From an uncultured Muribaculum sp. (lineage in GTDB: Bacteria > Bacteroidota > Bacteroidia > Bacteroidales > Muribaculaceae): 64,000 bases of DNA. A program made the translations under genes and the position numbers. The stretch is taken from contig CAJTSJ010000011.1 in NCBI GenBank assembly GCA_910578785.1, positions 1 to 64,000 on the forward strand. Reading direction: 5' to 3'. The notes beneath the pieces were generated by a model. It saw only the letters and a program-made list of their open reading frames with translations. It ran no database searches and had not been told where the DNA came from. Shown piece after piece: positions 23,547 to 32,797 of the stretch (its first letter is position 1; each line of letters opens with the position of its first letter).

Positions 23547-25802
23547 ATGTATTTCCATAAACAACTGATTCTTGCTATTGCCGGTTTTAGCGCACTTGCC
23601 GTGTCCGCACAAGGAACGGTCGAAGACTATAACCGCGCTTACTCGCTCCGCGACAAATACAGTTCGCGACATGTATACAACGGTACTGTGACACCATCAT
23701 GGATCAAAGGCACCAATAAGTTCTGGTATGTCGACGAATCGCCTGACGGCCGCAACTACACAGTTATTGATGCCGAAAAAAAATCGCGCTCGGCTATGTT
23801 CGACCAAAATTCTCTCGCCACGGAGCTTTCCAAAGCTACAGGACGCGACATCTCCGGAAAAGACATTCGCCTTGAACGTCTGACAGCAACTCCAAAACTC
23901 GACACACTACGGTTCAACTACAACAACCGGATGTGGATGTACGTCAATAAAAAGAAAGGCTCACTGACCGACCTCGGCGCCGTTCCCGTGCCTCCCGAAC
24001 GCCCCCACTGGATGGTGGTCGACGAAGAGAAAGGCAATTGGCAATATCCATCGCCCGACGGTACAAAAAAAGCCTATGTGAAAGACAATAATGTTTACGT
24101 CTATGACATGTCGACCGGCAAAGAGCGACAGTTGAGCTTCGACGGCACATTGGGCAACTATTATTCGGCATATCTGTCATGGTCGCCCGACAGCAAGAAG
24201 GTAGCATCGTGCCGAATCAGACCCGCCGGCGAAAAGCGCTACGTCTACTATGTCGAATCGTCACCCTCGACACAGCTCCAGCCCATACTCCACAAGCAGG
24301 AATATGCCAAACCGGGCGACGAACTCCGATTCAAGGTTCCCTGCATCTTCAATGTCGAGACCGGCGAGGCCCTGATACCAGACACTGGACTTTTCGACAA
24401 GCAGTATGATCTTTACGGACCTTCGTGGAACGCCGACAGCAAAGGCATTACGTTTGAATACAACCAACGGGGGCACCAGGTATACCGCGTTCTCGAAATG
24501 TCGGCGATAGACGGAAGCGTGCGTCCGCTGGTCGAAGAGACCTCCGACAAATATGTAAATTATCCCCGCATCTACCGTCACATGCTCTCCGACAGCAAGA
24601 GAATGCTATGGAGCAGCGAACGCGACAACTGGAACCACCTGTATATGTACGACCGCGCTACCGGTCGTCCCACTCATCAGATTACCAAAGGACAGTGGTA
24701 CGTGCGCGACATAATAAAAGTGGACGAAGCCAACAATAAGATTTATTTCTCGGCCAACGGAGTCAACACCGACGAAGACCCCTACCACATCCGCTACTAC
24801 TCAATAAACTTCGACGGCACGGGAATGACCGACCTTACCCCCGACAAAGGCCATCACAAAGCTACATTCTCGCCGGACATGAAATATCTTGTCGATAATT
24901 ATTCGACCATAAACGATGCTCCGGTCACAAGACTGCGCGACGCATCTAACGGTAAAGTAATCATGGATGTGGCCAAAGCCGACATTTCTGAACTTACCGA
25001 AGCCGGCTGGAAAGCTCCCGAAGTGTTCGCCGCTCCCGGTCGTGACGGAAAGACATTGATGTGGGGCCTTATATTCCGTCCCACCAACTTCGATCCGAAC
25101 AAAAAGTATCCGGTAATCGAATACATCTATCAAGGCCCGGGCGACCACTACGTTCCCAAGTCGTTCCAGTCCTACAACTGGTGGGCCACTTCATTATCGG
25201 AACTCGGATTCATTGTGGTCATGGTCGACGGCATGGGTACATCGTTCCGCTCACGCGAGTTCGAAAACATCTGCCATCAGAATCTTGTCGACGCCGGACT
25301 GCCCGACCATATAGCATGGATTAAAGAAGCCGGCAAAAAGTACCCGTATATGGACCTTGACCGCGTAGGCATATTCGGATGCTCTGCAGGAGGCCAGGAA
25401 TCGACCACCGCTGTGCTGCATCATCCGGAATTCTATAAGGCCGCGTACTCGGCCTGCGGATGCCACGACAACCGTATGGACAAGATCTGGTGGAATGAAC
25501 TCTGGCTGGGATATCCGCTTAACGATTCCTACAAGAAAGCTTCAAACGTTGAAAACGCACACCTGCTCCAGCGTCCGCTGATGCTCGTGGTAGGCGAAAT
25601 GGACGACAACGTCGACCCCGCATCGACAATGCAGGTGGTCAACGCTCTTATCAAAGCCAACAAGGACTTCGAGCTGGTTGTAATACCCGGCGCGCACCAT
25701 ACCATGGGCGACGACTTCGGCGAACACAAGCGTTATGACTTCTTCGTCCGCCATCTGCTGGGAGTGAATCCTCCGGCATGGACTGATGTCACCTACAAAT
25801 AG
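23547..25802 (+). CDS. Dipeptidyl peptidase IV-type S9 prolyl peptidase
   Basis: The 751 aa exported enzyme cleaves dipeptides with proline or alanine in second position from oligopeptides. A signal peptide (LILAIAGFSALAVSAQ) targets it to the periplasm. An eight-bladed propeller occupies the middle, and the alpha/beta-hydrolase domain is C-terminal. The catalytic triad is visible: serine in FGCSAGGQ, aspartate in GEMDDNVDP, histidine in PGAHHTMG. I chose ATG 23547 because the longer start would lie almost on the promoter box. Proline-peptide use also fits pepP elsewhere in the window. Confidence 0.93.
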   Translation: MYFHKQLILAIAGFSALAVSAQGTVEDYNRAYSLRDKYSSRHVYNGTVTPSWIKGTNKFWYVDESPDGRNYTVIDAEKKSRSAMFDQNSLATELSKATGRDISGKDIRLERLTATPKLDTLRFNYNNRMWMYVNKKKGSLTDLGAVPVPPERPHWMVVDEEKGNWQYPSPDGTKKAYVKDNNVYVYDMSTGKERQLSFDGTLGNYYSAYLSWSPDSKKVASCRIRPAGEKRYVYYVESSPSTQLQPILHKQEYAKPGDELRFKVPCIFNVETGEALIPDTGLFDKQYDLYGPSWNADSKGITFEYNQRGHQVYRVLEMSAIDGSVRPLVEETSDKYVNYPRIYRHMLSDSKRMLWSSERDNWNHLYMYDRATGRPTHQITKGQWYVRDIIKVDEANNKIYFSANGVNTDEDPYHIRYYSINFDGTGMTDLTPDKGHHKATFSPDMKYLVDNYSTINDAPVTRLRDASNGKVIMDVAKADISELTEAGWKAPEVFAAPGRDGKTLMWGLIFRPTNFDPNKKYPVIEYIYQGPGDHYVPKSFQSYNWWATSLSELGFIVVMVDGMGTSFRSREFENICHQNLVDAGLPDHIAWIKEAGKKYPYMDLDRVGIFGCSAGGQESTTAVLHHPEFYKAAYSACGCHDNRMDKIWWNELWLGYPLNDSYKKASNVENAHLLQRPLMLVVGEMDDNVDPASTMQVVNALIKANKDFELVVIPGAHHTMGDDFGEHKRYDFFVRHLLGVNPPAWTDVTYK

Positions 25803-25833
25803 CAGTCCGAACCACCTAAGACAACGATTAACC

Positions 25834-25872
25834 AGCGGGGATTTGTCGCCAAACCGATAATTCCCCGCTCTT
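25834..25872 (+). terminator. Terminator after the S9 peptidase
   Basis: Arms AGCGGGGA (25834-25841) and TCCCCGCT (25862-25869) with a 20-base loop are followed by CTTT. The T-run is short. Confidence 0.5.
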
Positions 25873-25923
25873 TATATGTGCGTGCGATAAAATAATGTGG
25901 CACACACATGCGTTACATATAAT

Positions 25924-27906
25924 ATGTGCAAGTATATTAAATTATATTATTTTTGGCTCGCTGTCGCCATGGGATTTGCGCTTTCCGCATGCGGAGGGGC
26001 CAAGCTGTCGGTAGCCAATGAACAGATGGAGCGTGGCGAATACTACGACGCCTCGCGCACATACCGCAAAGTCTACAACAAACTGACCAAACGAGAAGAA
26101 CGTCCGCAACGTGGCGAGATAGCATTCAAAATGGCAGAATGCTACCGCCGTCTTAACATGAGCGCACGCGCGTCTGCCGCCTATCAGAACGCCATACGCT
26201 ACGGCTATCCTGACTCAATGGCCATGCTCTACCTCGGCCAGACACTCCAGGCCGAAGGCAAATACAAAGAAGCCATAGCCGCATATGAAGACTTTCTGGC
26301 GACATCGCCAAAGGCTTCACGCATAGCCGAAACCGGAATTGCAGGATGCCGCATAGGCGCAAAAGCCAAGGAGAATCCGACGCGCTATGTCGTAAAGAAC
26401 GCCAAGCTGTTCAATTCCAGACGTGCAGACTACTCTCCGATGTTCCTCGATAAGTCGCACGATGTGCTGTACTTTACCACCACCAATGAGAAAGTCACAG
26501 GGAATCATCGAAGCGAGATTACCGGAATGAAAAAGAGTGACATCTGGTGGTCCCACAAGAACGAACGCGGCGAATGGATGCGTCCAGAGCCTGTGGAGGG
26601 CGAACTTAACACTGAGCATGAAGAAGGAATTATGTCATTCTCTCCCGACGGTTCCACGATGTACCTGACCAGGGCACGACGCGAACCGAATGCACATACA
26701 GGAGTGGAAATATACACTTCGCAACGTTCCGACGCCAAATGGAGCGCACCCGTAAAATTTGACATCACGGCCGACACGCTGTCCAACTACGGACACCCGG
26801 CAGTTTCACCCGACGGCGAATGGCTATACTTCACGTCAGACATGCCCGGAGGATTCGGAGGCAAGGATATCTGGCGAATCAACCTGAAAGAGAGAGCCGG
26901 CTCTCTTGAAAATCTCGGCGAATTCATCAACACCGAGGGCGATGAAGAATTTCCCTATGTAAGGTCGGACAGCCTGTTGTACTTCTCGTCAAACGGCCAT
27001 GCCGGACTCGGAGGACTTGACATATTCCGTGCCAGGAGAACGCCGTCCGGCGGATGGATGGTCGAGAACATGGGTATACCGGTGAACTCTGCGGCTGATG
27101 ACTTCGGCATAACTTTCGGCGACGGGGAAAGCGGATTTTTCTCGTCAAACAGAACCGACGGACGAGGCTACGACCATATATTCTCCTTCGTGCTTCCAGA
27201 CCTGAAAATCAACATCAGCGGAATGGTGCTCGACAAGGACGAGGAACCTGTGCCGAACTCAATAATCCGAATCATCGGCAACGACGGCTCCAACCAACGC
27301 GCCGTAGGCAAAAGCGACGGCTCATTCTCCTTCCCCCTTCAACGTGGAGTAAAATACGTAATGCTCGCCGGTGCAAGAGGCTATCTGAACGCCAAACAGG
27401 AGTTTGAAGCCGACAATGCAGAAGAAGATGCAGAATACAATGTCGACTTCATTCTCGCATCAATAACAAAGCCCAATGTGGTCGACAACATTTTCTACGA
27501 TTTTGACAAAGCCACCCTGCGTCCGGAATCCAAAACAGCACTCGATTCAATAGTGCAAGTGCTTCACGACAATCCCAACGTGACCATTGAGATGGCCTCG
27601 CATACCGACCGCTGGGGATCGGAAGAATACAACATCAATCTGTCGCAAAGACGCGCCCAGTCCGTAATAGACTATCTCATCGAAGCCGGAATCAAACCCG
27701 ACCGCCTGCAGCCGCAAGGCTATGGAAAATCACGCCCGAAAGTGATCACCAAGCGCCTGGCCCGCGAATTCCCGCAATTCAAAGAGGGCGACGTCCTGAA
27801 CGAAGAATACATCGAGGCCCTTTCCGAAGAAGACCAGGAGGTAGCCGACCAGATTAACCGACGCACTGAATTTCAAGTTCTCTCCATTGACTATAAAATG
27901 TATTAG
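25924..27906 (+). CDS. PorE-like OmpA-family lipoprotein (TPR, PD40, OmpA)
   Basis: The 660 aa protein has a lipoprotein signal (FALSACGG), then TPR-like helices (~25-130) and five PD40/WD40-like propeller segments (e.g. FSPDGSTMYL, VSPDGEWLYFTSD, DSLLYFSSNG). A carboxypeptidase-regulatory-like beta domain follows (ISGMVLDKDEEPVPN). It ends in an OmpA peptidoglycan-binding domain (YDFDKATLRPES, NINLSQRRAQSVIDYL). This domain order is that of PorE of the Porphyromonas type IX secretion system, which anchors the machinery to peptidoglycan. Whether this copy serves T9SS is inferred, since no other por gene is in view. The start at ATG 25924 gives the clean signal peptide. Confidence 0.85.
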   Translation: MCKYIKLYYFWLAVAMGFALSACGGAKLSVANEQMERGEYYDASRTYRKVYNKLTKREERPQRGEIAFKMAECYRRLNMSARASAAYQNAIRYGYPDSMAMLYLGQTLQAEGKYKEAIAAYEDFLATSPKASRIAETGIAGCRIGAKAKENPTRYVVKNAKLFNSRRADYSPMFLDKSHDVLYFTTTNEKVTGNHRSEITGMKKSDIWWSHKNERGEWMRPEPVEGELNTEHEEGIMSFSPDGSTMYLTRARREPNAHTGVEIYTSQRSDAKWSAPVKFDITADTLSNYGHPAVSPDGEWLYFTSDMPGGFGGKDIWRINLKERAGSLENLGEFINTEGDEEFPYVRSDSLLYFSSNGHAGLGGLDIFRARRTPSGGWMVENMGIPVNSAADDFGITFGDGESGFFSSNRTDGRGYDHIFSFVLPDLKINISGMVLDKDEEPVPNSIIRIIGNDGSNQRAVGKSDGSFSFPLQRGVKYVMLAGARGYLNAKQEFEADNAEEDAEYNVDFILASITKPNVVDNIFYDFDKATLRPESKTALDSIVQVLHDNPNVTIEMASHTDRWGSEEYNINLSQRRAQSVIDYLIEAGIKPDRLQPQGYGKSRPKVITKRLAREFPQFKEGDVLNEEYIEALSEEDQEVADQINRRTEFQVLSIDYKMY

Positions 27907-27908
27907 AC

Positions 27909-28859
27909 ATGGATTTCCGCACCATTATTCCGCCACTCAAAGGCCACCAGGGACTTGTCGGATACTCCCATTCGACAGTTATGCTTGGTTCATGCTTTAC
28001 AGACAACGTAGGTATGCGTCTGCAAAATGCGATGTTCGACTGCAACAGCAATCCCTGCGGCACACTCTACAATCCGGCAAGCATAGCCTCTACCCTGCTT
28101 GACATATTGTATGAACGACCCTACAATGAGAACGACCTCATCGAATACAACGGGCTATGGCATAGCTTCAGCCATCACTCTAAATTCTCCGGAAACGACA
28201 AAGCCGAAGTTGTGAGGCGAATCAACGAAGCCACAAATGGAGCTATAAAGTCTCTTTCGAATGCTTCAGTGCTGATAATCACATTCGGTACGGCATGGAT
28301 TTACCGCCTTAAGGAAGGTAACGGCGTAGTGGCCAACTGCCACAAAATGCCCGCATCCACATTCAACCGCGAGATGCTGTCACCGACACAGATATACGGT
28401 TTATGGAAAAAGATGCTCCGCGAACTGTCTGCACGCTATCCAGAACTTAAGGTCATATTTACGGTCAGTCCTATACGCCATCTGTCGGACGGCGCTCATG
28501 CCAACCAGCTCAGCAAAGCGACACTTCTTGAAGCCGTAGACCGCCTTGTCGACGAATTTCCGAACCAAGCCATTTATTTCCCTGCTTACGAAATCATGAT
28601 GGACGACCTGCGCGATTATCGGTTCTACGCCGCCGATATGGTACACCCCTCGGAAGTGGCTGTAGATTATATTTACGACAATTTCTGCCGTTCTTTCATG
28701 ACCGACGACACCATCGCGACATCTAAGCTTTGCGAAGGTCTCACACGCAGACTTAACCACAGAAACCTGCACGGTACAACACCCGACCGCGAATCAATCA
28801 TAGCATCTTATCTGGAAAAGTATCCCGCCCTTGCCTCTATTGTCGCCGGACAGCGTTGA
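27909..28859 (+). CDS. GSCFA domain protein
   Basis: The 316 aa protein has the GSCFA hallmark near the N-terminus (VMLGSCFTDNVG) and a matching C-terminal block (YFPAYEIMMDDLRDYRFYAADMVHPS). This layout resembles SGNH-type esterases, with serine in GSCF and Asp/His in DMVHPS. Substrate is unknown. There is no signal peptide. It starts 2 bp after the PorE-like stop, so it is co-transcribed, and a strong terminator follows. Confidence 0.88.
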   Translation: MDFRTIIPPLKGHQGLVGYSHSTVMLGSCFTDNVGMRLQNAMFDCNSNPCGTLYNPASIASTLLDILYERPYNENDLIEYNGLWHSFSHHSKFSGNDKAEVVRRINEATNGAIKSLSNASVLIITFGTAWIYRLKEGNGVVANCHKMPASTFNREMLSPTQIYGLWKKMLRELSARYPELKVIFTVSPIRHLSDGAHANQLSKATLLEAVDRLVDEFPNQAIYFPAYEIMMDDLRDYRFYAADMVHPSEVAVDYIYDNFCRSFMTDDTIATSKLCEGLTRRLNHRNLHGTTPDRESIIASYLEKYPALASIVAGQR

Positions 28860-28900
28860 TACCATCACGGATATAAAGGAGGCCAATCGCCCGGACATAT

Positions 28901-28945
28901 AAAACCAACGAGGTCGCGCCGATATGACGCGACCTCGTTGGTTTT
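28901..28945. terminator. Bidirectional terminator
   Basis: Perfect 18-base arms (28901-28918, 28928-28945) flank a 9-base loop. They end in AAAA on one side and TTTT on the other, so it can end both the GSCFA transcript and the convergent fabH transcript. Confidence 0.88.
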
Positions 28946-28964
28946 ATGATGTAATCTTCAGATT

Positions 28965-29951
28965 TTACAAATCCCAGATTATATAAAGAGCGCCCCAGGT
29001 GAATCCTGCTCCGAAAGCGGTCAGAATCATCTTGTCACCTTTCTTCAAGCGGTCCTTGTATTCATCTATACACACAGGAATTGAAGCGGCGGAAGTATTG
29101 CCGTAGTGCTCGATGTTTACAAGCACCTTTTCGGGAGCCACCTTGGCACGGTCGGCCACAGCCTCTATAATTCGAAGGTTAGCCTGATGAGGAATGAACC
29201 AGTCAACGTCGCCCATTTCAAGACCATTGCGCTTGGCCACGCTCATCGACGAGGTAAGCATATCAGTCACAGCATGCTTGTAAACGGCACGGCCTTCCTG
29301 ATAGATGTAATGCTCACAGGCATCGACAGTCTCATGAGTTGCTGGATGAACCGAACCACCAGCCTTCATCAGCAGATGGGGAAGTCCTTCGCCGTTGATA
29401 TGGAACTCTCCATCAATAATACCTACTCGCTCTTCTGAAGGTTCAATCAACATACAGCCGGCCGCATCGCCAAACAACGGACATGTAGTACGGTCGGAAT
29501 AATTAGTCATAGACGACATCTTTTCAGCAGCCACGACTACAATCTTCTTATACATTCCCGAACGGATATAAGCCGCCGCATCCTGCAAAGAAACAAGGAA
29601 ACCTGCACAGGCCGCCTGAATGTCGTAAGCATAAGCGTTTGACAGATTGCACTTATGGGCAATAATAGAACCGGTTGACGGGAAACGATAATCAGGATTT
29701 GAAGTGGCGCAAATAAGCAAATCAACCTCTTCCGGCTTTGTTCCGGTAGATTCCAAAAGCTTATTTACCGCACGGACTCCGAGATACGACGATCCCTCGC
29801 CGTCAAGATGAAGAATACGACGTTGCTTAATACCGACACGGGTAGTAATCCATTCGTCGTTAGTATCCACCATCTTCGACAACATCTCATTGTCCAGAAT
29901 GTCATCCGGAACATAAGAAGCTATTCCGGAAATTTTTGGATAAAGCATCAC
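28965..29951 (-). CDS. fabH: 3-oxoacyl-ACP synthase III
   Basis: The 328 aa thiolase-fold enzyme condenses acetyl-CoA with malonyl-ACP to start fatty-acid chains. The catalytic triad is visible: cysteine in DIQAACAGF, histidine in IPHQANLRI, asparagine in HYGNTSAAS. Length is typical. It lies downstream of rpmF and the DUF177 gene, the classical yceD-rpmF-fab arrangement, but with a 149 bp gap that holds a small GC-rich hairpin (30001-30022). Confidence 0.95.
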   Translation of the reverse strand: MMLYPKISGIASYVPDDILDNEMLSKMVDTNDEWITTRVGIKQRRILHLDGEGSSYLGVRAVNKLLESTGTKPEEVDLLICATSNPDYRFPSTGSIIAHKCNLSNAYAYDIQAACAGFLVSLQDAAAYIRSGMYKKIVVVAAEKMSSMTNYSDRTTCPLFGDAAGCMLIEPSEERVGIIDGEFHINGEGLPHLLMKAGGSVHPATHETVDACEHYIYQEGRAVYKHAVTDMLTSSMSVAKRNGLEMGDVDWFIPHQANLRIIEAVADRAKVAPEKVLVNIEHYGNTSAASIPVCIDEYKDRLKKGDKMILTAFGAGFTWGALYIIWDL

Positions 29952-30000
29952 TTTATAGCTTTTTTGATGAATAACTCAGTTTTAAATAATACAGACTTTA

Positions 30001-30022
30001 CCCGGGCAAATACCTGCCCGGG
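30001..30022. promoter_or_regulatory. GC-rich hairpin in the rpmF-fabH gap
   Basis: CCCGGGCA-AATACC-TGCCCGGG is a perfect 8-base stem. It has no T-run on the minus strand, so it may be an RNA processing or stability element, or a weak attenuator, between rpmF and fabH. Confidence 0.4.
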
Positions 30023-30100
30023 GATAAGTCGATGTAATTATATCAACTGCATGGCCACGACAGCCGTCACAGTTAAAACCTAAATGCTAAAGGCGATACT

Positions 30101-30286
30101 TTACTCGGCAGCTACCTTTTCGATAGCGATTTTACCACGGTAGTAGCCACATTCAGGACATACAGTGTGGTAAACGTGCCAAGAGCCACAGTGAGGGCAT
30201 ATTGCCAAAGTAGGTTCTACAGCCTTATCGTGGGTTCTACGCTTAGCTGTACGAGTCTTTGATTGTTTTCGTTTAGGATGTGCCAT
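30101..30286 (-). CDS. rpmF: 50S ribosomal protein L32
   Basis: The 61 aa ribosomal protein has a basic N-terminus (AHPKRKQSKTRTAKRR) and a zinc ribbon with two CxxC pairs (CPHCG, CPECGYYRGK). It is the zinc-containing form. It follows the DUF177 gene by 18 bp in the usual order. Confidence 0.97.
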   Translation of the reverse strand: MAHPKRKQSKTRTAKRRTHDKAVEPTLAICPHCGSWHVYHTVCPECGYYRGKIAIEKVAAE

Positions 30287-30304
30287 TTTTGTACTATGTT
30301 TTTA

Positions 30305-30895
30305 TTAATTGATATCGTTTAGTTTCTTTAGTTCATTCCATCGCGGATCAACCGGAGTATCGTCGGATTCTGAAGCATCTTCTACTTCGTCGAGCATGTT
30401 GTCCATCATTTCCTCTTCTTCGGAATCAGCCGACATACTGCCCGGCGCACGGTGCTTCTTAAGTAATGCGCTCATGGCGCGGTTGCACTTACCCAGCGGA
30501 TGCACATGCTTGATAGGTATGGTCAATGCCACCGTATCATAAATCATGTAGGCGACGTTGAGAGTCTGGTCGCTTTCCGGAATCTCAAGAAGTTCGTCGG
30601 AGTCGTCGTTATAGTCGGCTCCGTACTTGACAAATATGTGGTAAGATGTATCGACAGGCCAGGGCAGGTCGTCAAGACATCTGTCGCATATCAATGTTAT
30701 CTCACCCGCAATAGTAAACGTCAGCTCATAAAGGTCGCTTTTATGTACCACCTTAACGTGAACGTCAAGGTCGGCATCGCGCACATCGGCACTTTCCATA
30801 TCCTCGAAAAACTGCTTTCCGAGTTTATAGTCGAAGTCGTGCGTACCTTCCGGCAATGACTTTAACGGGAGCTTATATGCTGAAAACTTTCCCAC
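30305..30895 (-). CDS. DUF177 (YceD) family protein
   Basis: The 196 aa protein has the YceD hallmark ITLICDRCLDDL (CxxC) followed by a second cysteine region (GKCNRAM), and an acidic C-terminal stretch. YceD proteins sit upstream of rpmF in most bacteria and are linked to 23S rRNA accumulation. I place the start at GTG 30895: an in-frame TTG at 30922 overlaps the promoter box TAACTTTG (30927-30920) and could not be within the transcript. Confidence 0.88.
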   Translation of the reverse strand: MGKFSAYKLPLKSLPEGTHDFDYKLGKQFFEDMESADVRDADLDVHVKVVHKSDLYELTFTIAGEITLICDRCLDDLPWPVDTSYHIFVKYGADYNDDSDELLEIPESDQTLNVAYMIYDTVALTIPIKHVHPLGKCNRAMSALLKKHRAPGSMSADSEEEEMMDNMLDEVEDASESDDTPVDPRWNELKKLNDIN

Positions 30896-30919
30896 AATAT
30901 TATTTATTGAAAAACCGTG

Positions 30920-30927
30920 CAAAGTTA
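30920..30927 (-). promoter_or_regulatory. -7 box of the DUF177-rpmF-fabH operon
   Basis: CAAAGTTA reads TAACTTTG on the minus strand, 24 bp before the GTG start. It decides the start codon of the first gene. Confidence 0.6.
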
Positions 30928-31001
30928 CTAAAAATTTCCATAAAACATAACTGACCGCGCAGAAAATTCACACCGAACGCTTTTTACGCATAAAAACAAC
31001 G

Positions 31002-32060
31002 TCAAATGTGCATTAAATCGCGGTATAAGTCAAACGCAATCTTGATTTTCTCCTCATCGCAGACGCAGTTGACTTCGACCGACCCTACATCGCGCAACAA
31101 TGTGAAATTGATGGCCTCGGAGTCGTTTTTCTTGTCGTGGCGCATATATTCGAGCAATGCCGGATAATCGGCACATCCGATATAATATGCTCCATAATGT
31201 TCAAGGACATAAGAAGAAAACCGCCGCAACTCATCGGCAGGAAATCCCATCTGCATGTGGCTTAGCACGAGCTCAACCACACACCCCCAGGCAACGGCAT
31301 AACCGTGTGCTATCGGCCGGCATCGTTCAAGGGCCAGACTCTCGAATGCATGTCCGACCGTATGGCCAAGGTTAAGCGCCTTGCGCAGTCCCTTCTCGTG
31401 CGGATCCTCCATCACTATCCGGCGCTTCACCTCGACCGACTCCTTCAGAAGAGGCAAAAGGTCGTCGGCATTTTCGGCGGAAGGATTAAAAGCCATTAAC
31501 CCGTCATACTGTTCCCTGCCCGACAGCAGTCCGTGCTTAAGCATCTCAGCATAACCCGACAGCACCTCCTCGCGTGGAAGAGTGTCGAAAAAGCATGTGG
31601 ATATCACAACAGCAGAAGCTTCGCGAAAAGCCCCGATTTCATTCTTGAATCCATTGAAATTAATTCCGGTCTTGCCGCCTACGGCAGCATCCACCGCCGA
31701 CAGCAACGTGGTCGGCACGTTGATAAAGCGCATTCCCCGCTTAAATGTAGCGCCGGCAAATCCGCCCATGTCGGTTATCACGCCTCCACCGAGATTTATC
31801 AGAAGAGAATGGCGCGTGGCCCCCTCTTTCTGCAATGCATCCCAGATTGACGAAAGCGTGGTCAGATTCTTATGCGAATCGCCGGAAGGCACTACAATGG
31901 AGCGTACTCCTTCGAGCGCAGGGCCTTCAATACGTGGCTTCACAAGACCCGCAACATTTTCATCCATAAGCACCCACGCGGAAGGATTTCCCATGGATTC
32001 CCTCAACGAGCCTATGGCATCGGCCACATCATTGGTAAATATCAGACTCTGATGCGTCAT
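31002..32060 (-). CDS. aroB: 3-dehydroquinate synthase
   Basis: The 352 aa NAD- and zinc-dependent enzyme makes 3-dehydroquinate in the shikimate pathway. The NAD segment (LINLGGGVITDMGGF), the phosphate/lysine block NVPTTLLSAVDAAVGGKTG, and the metal ligands in the GYAEMLKHG and LNLGHTVGHAFE segments are intact. It overlaps the HAD gene by 4 bp and is the last gene of a four-gene operon of otherwise unrelated products. Confidence 0.95.
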   Translation of the reverse strand: MTHQSLIFTNDVADAIGSLRESMGNPSAWVLMDENVAGLVKPRIEGPALEGVRSIVVPSGDSHKNLTTLSSIWDALQKEGATRHSLLINLGGGVITDMGGFAGATFKRGMRFINVPTTLLSAVDAAVGGKTGINFNGFKNEIGAFREASAVVISTCFFDTLPREEVLSGYAEMLKHGLLSGREQYDGLMAFNPSAENADDLLPLLKESVEVKRRIVMEDPHEKGLRKALNLGHTVGHAFESLALERCRPIAHGYAVAWGCVVELVLSHMQMGFPADELRRFSSYVLEHYGAYYIGCADYPALLEYMRHDKKNDSEAINFTLLRDVGSVEVNCVCDEEKIKIAFDLYRDLMHI

Positions 32061-32797
32061 ATAGAAGTTTTAAAGAAGTTCAACAACAGCGGAAGACGCT
32101 CAGCCATTTCGGGCATCGAGTCGTAGACTATATCTGCACCGGCATCCACAAGTGCCTGGCGCGGAACAGGGCCTGTAGTAACGCCGATAGTGAATGCACC
32201 GGAAGCGGCTCCGGCCATCACGCCCATCGGAGCGTTGTCTACGGCTATAGAATTTTCTGGCGACGCGCCGGCCAGCTCCATTCCCTTGAAGAACGGCTCC
32301 GGATGAGGCTTGCCGTGCGATACATCGCGCGACGTCACCCGGCGTCCTTCGGGGAAGGCACCGGGATAATCTTCGGACAGACGGTCTATAAGCGAATGTT
32401 GTCCTGAACCCGTGACAAGCACCGTCACGATGTCATGCGACAAAAATTCGGCCACCATCTTCTGTGCGCCCGGCATTACGACAGGCTTTCTTAGTTCATT
32501 AAAATAAACCGTCTTCCTGTGGTACAGCTCCGCCACCTCCTCAGGCGAAGCATCGCGCCCGAACGCCCGCTGAAACAGCAGATTGATGGTAGAGGCACCC
32601 GTGCGTCCCTCATACATGTAAAATTCATCAAGTGTACAGTCGACACCCTGCTCCATCATGAGCCGGTGCCACGCCTGCGCATGCAGAGGCATGGAGTCAT
32701 AAAGAGTGCCGTCCATATCTATCAGCGCGGCCGACGGAGCAAAGCTCATCAGGTCGCGGCGCCGCAGATATTCGGCTATAGCTTTCTGTTCCATCAT
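32057..32797 (-). CDS. HAD family phosphatase/phosphoglucomutase-like
   Basis: The 246 aa protein has HAD motifs: DMDGTLYDSMP (nucleophile Asp), VLVTGSGQ (motif II), GKPHPEPF (motif III lysine) and AVDNAPMGVMAG (motif IV). A helical cap lies between motifs I and II, as in beta-phosphoglucomutase-type enzymes. The substrate is a phosphorylated sugar or small metabolite, not decidable here. It overlaps both neighbours by 4 bp (ATGA). Confidence 0.88.
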   Translation of the reverse strand: MMEQKAIAEYLRRRDLMSFAPSAALIDMDGTLYDSMPLHAQAWHRLMMEQGVDCTLDEFYMYEGRTGASTINLLFQRAFGRDASPEEVAELYHRKTVYFNELRKPVVMPGAQKMVAEFLSHDIVTVLVTGSGQHSLIDRLSEDYPGAFPEGRRVTSRDVSHGKPHPEPFFKGMELAGASPENSIAVDNAPMGVMAGAASGAFTIGVTTGPVPRQALVDAGADIVYDSMPEMAERLPLLLNFFKTSI

